Shown in pieces: positions 1 through 7,575 of a DNA stretch of 24,242 bases. Under the pieces are notes generated by a model, which was not told where the DNA came from, did not search any database, and saw only the letters and a program-made list of their open reading frames with translations. Source of the DNA: Clostridiales bacterium. Its GTDB lineage: Bacteria; Bacillota_A; Clostridia; Christensenellales; Christensenellaceae. The stretch is from positions 1 to 24,242 of the forward strand of contig QANA01000046.1 of NCBI GenBank assembly GCA_003149735.1, read 5' to 3'. Within the stretch, counting starts at the first letter, position 1; every line of letters begins with the position of its first letter. The position numbers and the translations under genes were made by a program.

Positions 1-1188
1 TTTTTCGTCCCCTACTATGTGGAGCTGGGTTACAGCAACAGCCGCATCGGCATCATCATGGCGGCCAATTCGGCCATGGCCTCTATCTTTCCGCCCCTGC
101 TGGGGCTGCTTTCGGATAAGCTGCGCTCCAAGCGCAAAACGCTGCTCTTCTGCCTGGCCGTGCTGGGGCTGACGGCACTGTGCGTACCGGTGGTGGGCAA
201 ACAATTCCTGCTGACGCTGCTGATCGCGGCGCTGTACAACGGCCTGCGCTATGCGACCGTCTCCATCGGCGAGACCTGGGCCATGAGCGAAGTCAACCGC
301 GCCGCTGCCCTGGGCAGCCGCATGAGTTACGGCTCGGTGCGGGCATGGGGATCGCTCGGCTATTCCCTCACCTGCCTCGCCTACTATTTCTGCCTCAACG
401 GCACCGGTGCCTCCAACGCCATCACCATGTATGGCGGCGCCGCACTGGCTCTGATCGCCTTCTGCATCGCCTTCGCCGGCAAGAACAAGGAGCAGGCCGG
501 GGCTTCTGCCCATACCCGCACCCTCTCCATGAAAGAGCTGAAGCCGGGGCGTCTTTTCAAGAATTACTATTATATGACTTTTCTGGTAGTCTACGTGCTG
601 ATGAGCTGCTCCATGAATTTCGGGCAAAACTACATGTCGCAGCTGATGGAGGAAGTGGGCGGCAATGCCGCCTTTACGGGCGTGCTCAATTTTGTGCGCT
701 CCTTTCTGGAAATCCCACTGCTCTTCCTCTCCCCCCTGCTGGTGCGCAGGCTGGGATACCGCAGTTCGCTGATGATTTCCTGCGCGGCCTTTGTGGTCGA
801 GCAGTTTTTCTACATCTATGCCGGCGGTGCTGCCGGCGTCATGCTGGGGCAGGTGATTCGCGGGCTTTCCTGCGGCATCATGTTCTCCTGCGCCGTATCC
901 TACATCTATTCCCTGGTGCCCCGCAGCCTGACCGCCACGGCCCAATCCATCTGCGCCGGCTGCAACAACATTGTGAGCATGCTGGCCAATCTGGCAGGCG
1001 GTTTTCTCATCGACGCGCTGGGCATCCGCAGCATCTTCTGGGTTTCGGCAGGCATACAGCTGGCGGCTGTGCTCCTCTTTGCCGGTTCCCTGCTGCTGGC
1101 CAGACTGCGCCGCATCGCCCCTTACGAAGCCGCTGCCGACCCGGTGGAACAGGCGCTCAGCGCGCAAACCGCCCCGGCTGCCCGCTGA
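1..1188 (+). CDS. MFS transporter, paralog 1 of 3 (5' end outside window)
   Basis: Major facilitator superfamily membrane permease. The frame is open from base 1 (FFVPYYVELG...), so the gene starts upstream; aligned with paralog 3 about 30-35 N-terminal residues are missing. The GTG at 19 is internal, not a start. 395 residues are visible. The MFS loop 2-3 motif is seen as GLLSDKLRSKRK, followed by YGSVRAWGSLGYS, a pattern known from the phenylpropionate-permease/nucleoside-symporter-like (MFS_1-like) group. Many hydrophobic segments fill the rest. The C-terminal tail APYEAAADPVEQAL recurs in the next two genes, so the three are tandem duplicates. Substrate cannot be read from sequence. A terminator follows 79 bp after the stop. 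Confidence 0.9.
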   Translation, partial: FFVPYYVELGYSNSRIGIIMAANSAMASIFPPLLGLLSDKLRSKRKTLLFCLAVLGLTALCVPVVGKQFLLTLLIAALYNGLRYATVSIGETWAMSEVNRAAALGSRMSYGSVRAWGSLGYSLTCLAYYFCLNGTGASNAITMYGGAALALIAFCIAFAGKNKEQAGASAHTRTLSMKELKPGRLFKNYYYMTFLVVYVLMSCSMNFGQNYMSQLMEEVGGNAAFTGVLNFVRSFLEIPLLFLSPLLVRRLGYRSSLMISCAAFVVEQFFYIYAGGAAGVMLGQVIRGLSCGIMFSCAVSYIYSLVPRSLTATAQSICAGCNNIVSMLANLAGGFLIDALGIRSIFWVSAGIQLAAVLLFAGSLLLARLRRIAPYEAAADPVEQALSAQTAPAAR

Positions 1189-1230
1189 ATTTTCCCACTC
1201 TTTTTCCAAAAAATACTTTGCAAATTCTGT

Positions 1231-1259
1231 TTTACAATTTCTGGCGAGTGTTATATGAT
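1231..1259 (+). promoter_or_regulatory. Sigma-A-type promoter for MFS paralog 2
   Basis: TTTACA (1231-1236), 17-nt spacer, TATGAT (1254-1259). Predicted start near 1266, at the first base of the terminator-like hairpin at 1267-1297. Confidence 0.65.
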
Positions 1260-1266
1260 TATAGCA

Positions 1267-1297
1267 GGCAGAGCCTTGAGAACTCTGCCCTTTTTTT
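1267..1297 (+). terminator. Intrinsic terminator after MFS paralog 1, inside the leader of paralog 2
   Basis: GGCAGAG (1267-1273) pairs with CTCTGCC (1283-1289) across a 9-nt loop; after one C comes a run of seven T (1291-1297). It lies downstream of the paralog 2 promoter and so would also be the 5' end of that mRNA. Confidence 0.8.
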
Positions 1298-1323
1298 GGA
1301 TGACGAAAGGAGTTTTTTCATCT

Positions 1324-2601
1324 ATGCAGTCCACTAAGGAGCTTCACAGACAGGCCAGAAATACCTATCTTTACTACTCAATCTCATTTTTGCTTTTCTG
1401 CACCTGCTATTCCTGCCTGACTTACAACACCGCTTATTATCTGGAGATCGGCCTTTCCAATACGGCCATCGGCATCATCCAATCGGCCAACTCGCTGGGC
1501 GCTTTTCTTTTACCGCCGCTGATGGGCGTTCTGGCCGATAAAATGCGCTCCATGCGCAAGGCGCTCCTGCTGTGCATCAGCCTCAATACCCTGTGTTTTG
1601 CCCTGCTGCCCAGTCTGCGCACCTTTATGCCGCTGCTGCTGCTCACCTCCGTCTTTGCGGGCTTCCGCAATGCCGCCGACTCCCTTAACATGACTTGGAT
1701 CGTCTCCGAGCTGGAGCAGAAAAAGAAGCAGGGCATCTTCCTCAACTACGGCAGCATACGCATCTGGGGATCGATTGGATATTCCCTCTCCTGCATTGTG
1801 CTCAACCTGCTCATGAGCCGGCTGGGGCTTACCAACGAAGGATCCTTCTATATAGGCGCCGCCGGCATGGGCGCCATGATGCTCTTTCTGCTGTTCGGCT
1901 CCGACCGCAGCAGCACATCGGCCGCACCCGACGTCACCCCGCAAAAGCACAAAACGCTGACCCTGAAGCAATTGAAGCCGAGCCGCCTACTGCACAACTA
2001 CTATTACCTTACCTATCTGGTGGTCTATATCCTCATCTGGCTGGCTTCCTGTTTTGACCTCAATTATACCACCCACCTGCTGGAAGAAATCGGCGTTTCC
2101 ACGGCTTTTCTGGGCACGGTGAGCGGTGTGCGCGCATTATTTGAAATTCCGGGCATCTTCTTTTCCGCCAAACTGGCAAAGAAGTTCGGCTATGAAAAAT
2201 GCATCATTGCCTCTGGCATCGCTTTTACGCTGGAAAGTTTCATTTTCCTCTATGCGCAAAACAGCATGATGGTGCTGGCGGCACAGGCGCTGCACGGACT
2301 GTTTGACGGCCTGTTCATGGGGCTGTACGTCACCTATCTTTTCACGCTGGTACCCCACAGCCTGGCGGCCACCACCCAGACCATCAACATGGCGCTGGCC
2401 AATGTCGTTGCCATGGTCTTTTTCCTGCTGGGCGGCACAATTATCGACCGGCTGGGCGTGCGCCCCGTCTTTTACGTGGCAGCGGTCATCCCGGCAGCAG
2501 GCGTCCTCTGGTTTATCATCACGCTGGCCATCGGCAAAGCGCGCAAAATCCCCCGCTACGATATGGCGCAGGATCCGATAGAACAGGCATTGCAGCAGTG
2601 A
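1324..2601 (+). CDS. MFS transporter, paralog 2 of 3
   Basis: Integral membrane permease of the major facilitator superfamily, 425 residues. The frame is open from 1255, but the ATG at 1324 is chosen because AAAGGAG (1306-1312) sits 11 nt upstream and the protein then begins like paralog 3 (charged N terminus, then YLYYSISFLLF). Visible motifs: GVLADKMRSMRK in the 2-3 loop, NYGSIRIWGSIGYSLSC, a hydrophilic central loop, and the tail PRYDMAQDPIEQAL shared with its neighbours. It has its own promoter and a strong terminator, so it is probably monocistronic. The substrate is unknown; divergence between the copies suggests different substrates rather than a recent identical amplification. Confidence 0.92.
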   Translation: MQSTKELHRQARNTYLYYSISFLLFCTCYSCLTYNTAYYLEIGLSNTAIGIIQSANSLGAFLLPPLMGVLADKMRSMRKALLLCISLNTLCFALLPSLRTFMPLLLLTSVFAGFRNAADSLNMTWIVSELEQKKKQGIFLNYGSIRIWGSIGYSLSCIVLNLLMSRLGLTNEGSFYIGAAGMGAMMLFLLFGSDRSSTSAAPDVTPQKHKTLTLKQLKPSRLLHNYYYLTYLVVYILIWLASCFDLNYTTHLLEEIGVSTAFLGTVSGVRALFEIPGIFFSAKLAKKFGYEKCIIASGIAFTLESFIFLYAQNSMMVLAAQALHGLFDGLFMGLYVTYLFTLVPHSLAATTQTINMALANVVAMVFFLLGGTIIDRLGVRPVFYVAAVIPAAGVLWFIITLAIGKARKIPRYDMAQDPIEQALQQ

Positions 2602-2640
2602 TCTTTTGTTGCATTTTCTCACCTTCCGCGCATCAATCAG

Positions 2641-2686
2641 AGAAGGCAGAAGCTCTTTAAAAAGAGAGCTCCTGCCTTCTTTTTTT
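2641..2686 (+). terminator. Intrinsic terminator after MFS paralog 2
   Basis: Long hairpin: AGAAGGCAG and AGCTCT (2641-2656, one unpaired A) pair with AGAGCT and CTGCCTTCT (2665-2680, one unpaired C) around an 8-nt loop, followed by T at 2680-2686. Confidence 0.9.
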
Positions 2687-2716
2687 CGGGCTGCTATGGT
2701 AAATCGCTCGTGAGTA

Positions 2717-2725
2717 TGCTACACT
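2717..2725 (+). promoter_or_regulatory. Possible extended -10 promoter for MFS paralog 3
   Basis: TGC-TACACT matches an extended -10 element (TGnTAnnnT). The -35 region is poor (TGGTAA at 2697-2702). The similar string TATGCTATACTG precedes the M20 gene at 13895-13905. Confidence 0.45.
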
Positions 2726-2756
2726 GGTCTTGAGATTGAAATGAAAGAGGTTTGAT

Positions 2757-4025
2757 ATGAAAAACAGCTCTGCTACACGGCGAGACGCGGGGTACCTTTA
2801 CTATTCCGCCGTCGTCTTTTTTCTGTATTGCGCGCTTTCCTGCTCCGCTTTTACCGTGGCCCTTTACGACAGCCGCGGCATCAGCGGTACACAGGTGGGC
2901 ATTTTGCTGGCAGCGGCTTCTGCCGTTTCCATTTTTTCGCCGCCGGCCATGGGGCTGCTGGCCGATAAGCTGCGCTCCAAGCGCCGCACGCTCATGCTCT
3001 GCCTGGCGCTGGGCGGCGTCACCGACCTGCTGCTGCCCCTTTTTGCAGGCAGTTTCTGGCCGCTGCTGGGCGTTTCCGTCGTCGGCAACGCTTTTCGCGG
3101 CGCGACTTTTACCCTCTTTGATGCCTGGCTGGTGAGCGAAGCATCGGTTGCCGGGCGCAAGCTGGAATACGGCTCCGTGCGCCTGTGGGGCTCGATCGGC
3201 TATTCCTTGTTCAGCCTTTGCTACAGTGCCATCACCGAAGTGCTGGGTTCGGTCGACATTGCTTTTTATCTGGGCGGCGCGCTCATGCTGCTCACCGCGC
3301 TTTTTTGCCTGCTGGGCGCAGGCCGGGAGACCGCCGCACCGCAGGCCGGCAAAAAAGCCCTTTCCCTCAGGGAGCTGCGCCCGCAGCGCCTGCTGCACAA
3401 TTACTATTTCATCGCCTTCTTTTTTGTCTTTATCCTGATCAATGTGGCCAAAGATTTCGGCGTCAGCTATTTCAGCTATCTGCTGGCTGAGCTGGGGCGC
3501 AGTTCCTCCGATGTCGGCCTGCTCAACGGACTCAAGGCGGCAGCGGAAGTGCCGCTGATGTTTGCCGCAGGCTGGCTGGTTCGCCGCTTCGGTTACCGGA
3601 CCTGTATCTTCTCGGTGGGCATCCTCTATGCAGCCGAGCACCTCTGCTATGCCTTTGCCAACTCCATGGGGATACTCATCGGCGCACAGATTCTGCATGG
3701 CGCTTTTTCCGGGCTGTTTATGGGCATTTCCGCTTCTTATCTGTATACGCTGATCCCTGCCAGCCTTTCCACGACCGCCCATGCGCTGGCCATTGGCGGC
3801 TCCAACGTCCTCAGCGTGCTGGGGAATCTGGGCAGCGGCTATCTGCTGGAAAGCGCGGGCGTGCGCACCCTCTATCAGTGCATGGCAGTTCCGCCGGCGC
3901 TGGCTGTGCTGATTTTCGCGGTCACGCTGATAGTAGGCAAGGCACGGCATATCGCCCCTTACGACAGCACGCAGGATGCGCTGGAATGTGCCCTCAGCAG
4001 GCCTGCTGCCGACTCTGTTTCATGA
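2757..4025 (+). CDS. MFS transporter, paralog 3 of 3
   Basis: Full-length 422-residue MFS permease. ATG at 2757 has AAAGAGG at 2744-2750. It carries GLLADKLRSKRR in the 2-3 loop, EYGSVRLWGSIGYS, the LLHNYYFIAF segment seen in a similar form in both other copies, and the tail APYDSTQDALECAL. The stop is 15 bp before the start of the GNAT gene with no terminator between, so the two are probably co-transcribed. Substrate unknown. The family often moves nucleosides, sugars or aromatic acids by proton symport, but nothing here selects among these. Confidence 0.92.
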   Translation: MKNSSATRRDAGYLYYSAVVFFLYCALSCSAFTVALYDSRGISGTQVGILLAAASAVSIFSPPAMGLLADKLRSKRRTLMLCLALGGVTDLLLPLFAGSFWPLLGVSVVGNAFRGATFTLFDAWLVSEASVAGRKLEYGSVRLWGSIGYSLFSLCYSAITEVLGSVDIAFYLGGALMLLTALFCLLGAGRETAAPQAGKKALSLRELRPQRLLHNYYFIAFFFVFILINVAKDFGVSYFSYLLAELGRSSSDVGLLNGLKAAAEVPLMFAAGWLVRRFGYRTCIFSVGILYAAEHLCYAFANSMGILIGAQILHGAFSGLFMGISASYLYTLIPASLSTTAHALAIGGSNVLSVLGNLGSGYLLESAGVRTLYQCMAVPPALAVLIFAVTLIVGKARHIAPYDSTQDALECALSRPAADSVS

Positions 4026-4040
4026 AAGGAGCATTTTGTG

Positions 4041-4535
4041 ATGGAATTCTGCTTTACACCCTTGCGGGAACAGGACATTGAAGCGCTGACGCCCATCATG
4101 CGGCGTGCTTTTGACGAAGATACCCGCCTGCATTTGGGCTTGCCCGCAGGCGGTCCTCAAGGCTATGATGACGGCTCTTTCCTGCGCCGCTACGGACTGC
4201 ACCCCGGTGCTACCGCCTACTGCATTCACGCGCAGGGCAGGCTGGCCGGCGGCGTCATCCTTTGGATCAACGAAACGGATCATTGCAATACACTGGGCAA
4301 CCTCTTCCTGGACCCGGAGCTGCAAAATCGCGGCCTGGGCACACAGGTATGGCGCGAAATCGAGCGCATGTTTCCCGATACGCTGCTGTGGAATACGGAA
4401 ACCCCTATTTATTCCCACCGCAATCACAATTTTTATGTCAACAAATGCGGATTCCACATCGTGCACATCGACAACCCCCGGGATATGCAGGAAGGCAGTT
4501 TTATCCTGCAAAAAGTAATGCGGCGCGGGCATTAA
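4041..4535 (+). CDS. GNAT family N-acetyltransferase
   Basis: Cytosolic acetyl-CoA-dependent N-acetyltransferase, 164 residues. ATG 4041 is preferred over the adjacent GTG at 4038 because AAAGGAG (4025-4031) is 9 nt upstream, overlapping the stop region of the MFS gene. Acetyl-CoA-binding motif A is clear: LFLDPELQNRGLGTQVW (QNRGLG phosphate-binding loop). The C-terminal HNFYVNKCGFHIV matches the usual GNAT strand with a YxxxGF pattern. The acceptor is unknown. Coupling to an MFS exporter or importer might mean substrate modification linked to transport, but that is a guess. Confidence 0.88.
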   Translation: MEFCFTPLREQDIEALTPIMRRAFDEDTRLHLGLPAGGPQGYDDGSFLRRYGLHPGATAYCIHAQGRLAGGVILWINETDHCNTLGNLFLDPELQNRGLGTQVWREIERMFPDTLLWNTETPIYSHRNHNFYVNKCGFHIVHIDNPRDMQEGSFILQKVMRRGH

Positions 4536-4565
4536 CTTTCCGTTCTATAGAAATTTGGTCCTTTC

Positions 4566-4582
4566 GAGGTGCGTCGCACCTC
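4566..4582. repeat. Perfect 7-bp inverted repeat upstream of lysR-type gene
   Basis: GAGGTGC / GCACCTC separated by GTC, ending 19 bp before the regulator ATG. No T-run follows, so it is not an intrinsic terminator. It could be an operator or a small leader hairpin. It lacks the T-N11-A pattern expected of a LysR box. Confidence 0.5.
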
Positions 4583-4601
4583 TGCAATACGGAGTCTGTT
4601 T

Positions 4602-5468
4602 ATGGAATTATTTACTTTGCAATGTCTATGCAAAACCTTACAGGAAGGCGGCCTGGCCCCTGCCGCTCAGGCACTGGGCATCCGGCAGGAAGCGCTGGAG
4701 CAGCTGATGATCAACCTGGAAACCGAACTCAAAGTGCCGCTTTTCCAGCGGGAACAGGGGAAGCTGCTTCTCAACAGCACCGGCCGGCGCTACAGCGATC
4801 GGGTGCGGCAGGCCCTCTGTATGCTGGAGGATGCCGCCCTGCAGGCTGCTTCCGCCCGCGATGATCTGCACGGGACGGTGCGCCTGGGATTGCTGGCCAC
4901 GCCGCCGGAGCTGCCTGCGCTCCTATCTTACTTCTCCAACGCCTTTCCCCGCATTCGCCTGCAATTCGAGGAATACTCCCCCGCGGAGGAATACGACCTG
5001 TTGCTGGCAGCCGACCCGCTCCCGGCTCTGCCCGCGCCATATACCAACCTCGCTCTGGTGCAGGAAGAGATGGTGGTCGTCATCAGCAAGCAGCATGCCT
5101 GGGCGACGCGGCGGCGCTGTCAGCTGCGCGAACTGCGAAATCAGCCCATCGCCATGCCCGACCCGGGGCATTCTACCCTCAGCGGTTATCTGCGCGGCCT
5201 GTTTGCCAAGAACCCGCCGCACATCGCCTTCTGGGCTCCCTCCATTCTGCAAATGATGATTTTTGTGCGCAACGGAGCCTGCACGGTGCTGCCGCTGGCA
5301 CTGGCTGAGTGCATCTGCAAAGAGGATCCTTCGCTGCGGCTGGTGCATTTTGGCAAGAAGCCGCCCGAGCGCACCTACCGCATTCTTCGCCGGGAGGATG
5401 TGCCGCTGCCCGCCATTGCCCACCGTTTCCTCGACTACGCGCTGCAATTTTACCGCGCACAGCCCTGA
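4602..5468 (+). CDS. LysR family transcriptional regulator
   Basis: DNA-binding regulator, 288 residues, close to the usual 290-310. The frame continues upstream to a GTG at 4569, but ATG 4602 puts the winged HTH at residue 1 as in other LysR proteins (MELFTLQCLCKTLQEGGLAP); a weak GGAG lies at 4591-4594. The HTH includes AAQALGIRQEALEQLMINLE and VPLFQREQGKLLLNSTG, slightly off the family consensus (AALEQLMINLE where SRQIKxLE is usual). The effector domain begins at GTVRLGLLATPPELPALL. LysR proteins usually regulate a divergent or nearby gene; here no divergent partner exists, so the upstream transporters or a distant locus are possible targets. Confidence 0.9.
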   Translation: MELFTLQCLCKTLQEGGLAPAAQALGIRQEALEQLMINLETELKVPLFQREQGKLLLNSTGRRYSDRVRQALCMLEDAALQAASARDDLHGTVRLGLLATPPELPALLSYFSNAFPRIRLQFEEYSPAEEYDLLLAADPLPALPAPYTNLALVQEEMVVVISKQHAWATRRRCQLRELRNQPIAMPDPGHSTLSGYLRGLFAKNPPHIAFWAPSILQMMIFVRNGACTVLPLALAECICKEDPSLRLVHFGKKPPERTYRILRREDVPLPAIAHRFLDYALQFYRAQP

Positions 5469-5469
5469 G

Positions 5470-5531
5470 AACTACCTGTTTTGCGCCGCTGCCCCGGCAG
5501 CAGGCGCAGTTCAACCACAAGGTAGGTAGTT
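5470..5531 (+). other. Nested inverted-repeat structure between LysR and broken XRE gene
   Basis: Outer arms AACTACCT (5470-5477) and AGGTAGTT (5524-5531). Inner arms TGCGCC-GCTGC (5482-5492) and GCAGC-A-GGCGCA (5497-5508) around loop CCCG. No T-run follows. In RNA the outer 3' arm would cover the possible AAGGTAGG ribosome site and part of the TTG start of the next gene, so it could be a translational switch or simply a stable intergenic structure. Confidence 0.6.
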
Positions 5532-5777
5532 TGTTCCTATATTTCCGTCGATCGAAACAATTGCGCCTGCAGCATCGTCTGCAGAAAACAGAGGTCACCC
5601 GCCTGCTGCACATCAGCCCGGCGCTCTACGCCCGCTATGAACGTGGCCGGCAGACCATTCCACCCTGCTGCCTGATCAGGCTGGCCATGGTATGATCACA
5701 CTTCGATTGACTATATTCTGGGCCGCACCGATTTCATCAAGCCTTACGGCTGCGCATCGGAATGCGAATTCCTTTGA
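5531..5777 (+). pseudogene. XRE-type helix-turn-helix gene broken by a +1 frameshift
   Basis: Reading from TTG 5531 gives an HTH of the Cro/cI type: RLQHRLQKTEVTRLLHIS, then ALYARYERGRQTIPP and CLIRLAM. It stops at TGA 5693-5695. One base over, from TAT 5691, the frame continues YDHTSIDYILGRTDFIKPYG and ends at TGA 5775-5777. SIDYILGRTD is the characteristic segment after the HTH in short Clostridial XRE regulators, so the two parts belong together and an extra G near 5690 separates them. It may be a real inactivating mutation or an assembly error. The TTG start is uncertain. The intact product would be about 80 residues. Confidence 0.75.
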
Positions 5778-5790
5778 AGGAGTCTCTCAG

Positions 5791-5815
5791 AAAAAGCGCC
5801 GCACGGCGCTTTTTT
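5791..5815 (+). terminator. Intrinsic terminator after the broken XRE gene
   Basis: AAAAAGCGCC (5791-5800), loop GCAC, GGCGCTTTTTT (5805-5815). Its A- and T-flanks could make it work in both directions. Confidence 0.85.
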
Positions 5816-5829
5816 CTTTTCCCGCATAC

Positions 5830-5866
5830 AAAAAAACGAGGCTCCGCCCGATGGGACGGCTCCCCG
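5830..5866 (-). terminator. Probable terminator of the aminotransferase gene
   Basis: On the minus strand GGGG..CCG-T-CCC and GGGCGG..CCTC form a hairpin with an ATC loop, one bulged T and a small internal loop, followed by seven T (5836-5830). It lies about 130 bp past the stop at 5994. A second GC-rich inverted repeat, TTGCCCGC/GCGGGCAA at 5931-5957, lies between and lacks a T-run. Confidence 0.55.
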
Positions 5867-5993
5867 CCTGCAAAAAGGGTAGGAGATAGGATTGGCTCTG
5901 TTTGAAAAAGGGAGTTGCCTGCGCCTGCCTTTGCCCGCCGGCGGAGGCAGCGGGCAAGCGCGATGCTTTCCCGACAACCTCCCCATCCTTCCC

Positions 5994-7289
5994 TCAAATG
6001 GCGCCTGCCGCCGTCAGTTCGGCCAGGCCTGCTTCCAGAATGCCCAGTCCTTCATCCAGCTCCTCCCGGCGAACGTTGAGGGGCGTGGCAAAGCGCATGC
6101 CGTTGCCATTGACTCCGCAGTTAAGGGTAAGCAGCCGATGCTCCAGGCAATAGGCGCGCACCTTTTCCCAGATATCCGGCGCCGGAGAATCGTCCTGCGG
6201 ATGGCGGAATTCGATGGCCACCATCAGCCCAAGGCCGCGCACGTCGGCAATGCAGGGGTATTTCGCCTGCAGTTCCCGCAGCCTGCCCTGCAAATAGGTG
6301 CCCATGGTATTGACGTTTTCCAGCAGCGAGCCGTCGGCAAACTGATCCAGCACCGCGCATGCCGCCGCGGCTGCCACCGGGTTTCCGCCAAAGGTGGTGC
6401 CGTGCATACCGGGGTGCCATTCCTCCATGATCTGCGGTGTGCTCATAATCGCGCTCATGGGCAGACCACCGGCGATGGCTTTGCCCAGCGTCATGATATC
6501 CGGCACAACGCCGAAATGCTCGCTGGCAAACATCTTGCCTGTGCGGCCGTAACCGGCCTGTATCTCATCAAAAATCAGTAAAATTCCATATCGATCGCAC
6601 AATGCGCGCACGCTCTGCACGAATTCCTTCTGCGGCACCACATAGCCGCCTTCTCCCTGCACCGGTTCCATGATGATGGCTGCCACCATTTCGGGCGCGA
6701 CCAGATATTTGAGCAGGTTATTCAGCTGCTCCAGGCAGTAGGCCGTCCGCCCCGATGCATCCAACCCGCGGGGGCAGAGATCCTTGGTGGGATACGGCGT
6801 AAAATAGACGCTGCCCATCAGCGGCTCGCAATATTTGCGATATTTGGAATTGGAGCCGGTCACCGAGACGGCGCCGATCGTGCGCCCATGGAAAGAACCG
6901 GTAAACGCAATGATTGCCGGGCGCTTGGTATATGCACGCGCCAGCTTGAGCGCGCCATCGTTGGCCTCTGCGCCGCCGTTGGAAAAGAAGGTGCTGGAAA
7001 GCTGCCCGGGGGCAATCTCTGCCAGCCGCTTGGCCAGCTGCAGCGTGGGCTCAAAGTTTGCCAGGTTGAAGGAAGCATTGACCAGTGTGCGTGCCTGCCT
7101 GCAAATCGCCTCCACAATTGCCGGATGGCAGTGCCCCAGAGCATTTACTGCGATTCCCTGCACAAAATCCAGATAAGTATCCCCATTGACGTCTGTCATA
7201 TAGCAGCCTTTGCCTTCCCGCATGACCAAATCCGTCGACTTCGCAAGCGCCGGGCTCAGATAAGCCTGGTAATCCGAAAAACGCATCAT
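5994..7289 (-). CDS. Class III PLP-dependent aminotransferase (GABA/acetylornithine type)
   Basis: Moves an amino group from an omega-amino donor such as 4-aminobutyrate or N-acetylornithine to 2-oxoglutarate, using pyridoxal phosphate in the cytosol. 431 residues. The start at 7289 is set by GGGAGGAA (7303-7296) 8 nt upstream; the frame runs further to 7361 but that overlaps the promoter. Seen: SNGGAEAND (103-111), SFHGRT (132-137), [12 protein letters not shown] (241-252) and Schiff-base Lys 270 in [23 protein letters not shown] and [18 protein letters not shown] are closer to GabT-like than to ArgD-like proteins as I recall them, but no arg or gab genes are adjacent, so the substrate is open. 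Monocistronic: own promoter and terminator. Confidence 0.9.
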   Translation of the reverse strand: MMRFSDYQAYLSPALAKSTDLVMREGKGCYMTDVNGDTYLDFVQGIAVNALGHCHPAIVEAICRQARTLVNASFNLANFEPTLQLAKRLAEIAPGQLSSTFFSNGGAEANDGALKLARAYTKRPAIIAFTGSFHGRTIGAVSVTGSNSKYRKYCEPLMGSVYFTPYPTKDLCPRGLDASGRTAYCLEQLNNLLKYLVAPEMVAAIIMEPVQGEGGYVVPQKEFVQSVRALCDRYGILLIFDEIQAGYGRTGKMFASEHFGVVPDIMTLGKAIAGGLPMSAIMSTPQIMEEWHPGMHGTTFGGNPVAAAAACAVLDQFADGSLLENVNTMGTYLQGRLRELQAKYPCIADVRGLGLMVAIEFRHPQDDSPAPDIWEKVRAYCLEHRLLTLNCGVNGNGMRFATPLNVRREELDEGLGILEAGLAELTAAGAI

Positions 7290-7332
7290 ATTGCATTCCT
7301 CCCATAAAAAAGTTGAAATTTTAATTAGCTTC

Positions 7333-7361
7333 ATTATAGGCAGGTGTTCCCCAAAAGTCAA
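7333..7361 (-). promoter_or_regulatory. Strong sigma-A promoter of the aminotransferase gene
   Basis: On the minus strand TTGACT (7361-7356), 17-nt spacer, TATAAT (7338-7333). Very AT-rich sequence upstream (7362-7470) could act as an UP element. Closely similar to the aspS promoter at 22877-22905. Confidence 0.85.
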
Positions 7362-7364
7362 CCT

Positions 7365-7430
7365 ATTTTTGCAATTTTATATTTTTAAAAATTCATATTT
7401 TGCCGTATTTTAAATAATTTTTGCAATTTT
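7365..7430. repeat. Pair of 14-bp direct repeats upstream of the aminotransferase promoter
   Basis: ATTTTTGCAATTTT occurs at 7365-7378 and again at 7417-7430, 52 bp apart (about five helical turns), in a very AT-rich stretch just upstream of the -35. A binding site for a regulator or architectural protein is possible. The rest of 7431-7539 shows no gene. Confidence 0.6.
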
Positions 7431-7539
7431 GAGACAAATTTCAATTCAAGAAAATTCATTTTTAAGAACGATTCGCCTGTTTGCTGCCGTTTTGCAGGGC
7501 GGTACCCTGCGATTGGCTGCAAAAATTTTTCGGCACATC

Positions 7540-7570
7540 AAAAAAGCGGCCTTTGCAAAAAAGCCGCTTT
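7540..7570 (-). terminator. Terminator of the MFS remnant
   Basis: Minus strand: AAAGCGGC (7570-7563), 12-nt loop, GCCGCTTT (7550-7543) running into TTTTTT (7545-7540). It lies 5 bp past the remnant's stop and looks like its original terminator. Confidence 0.8.
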
Positions 7571-7575
7571 GCATT

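Noticed and set aside
5931..5957. GC-rich inverted repeat TTGCCCGC/GCGGGCAA after the aminotransferase gene
   Set aside because: No T-run on either strand; the hairpin at 5830-5866 is the better terminator.
7444..7458. CodY-like box ending GAAAATT upstream of the aminotransferase
   Set aside because: Four mismatches to the AATTTTCnGAAAATT consensus and located about 85 bp upstream of the -35; expected by chance in such AT-rich DNA.
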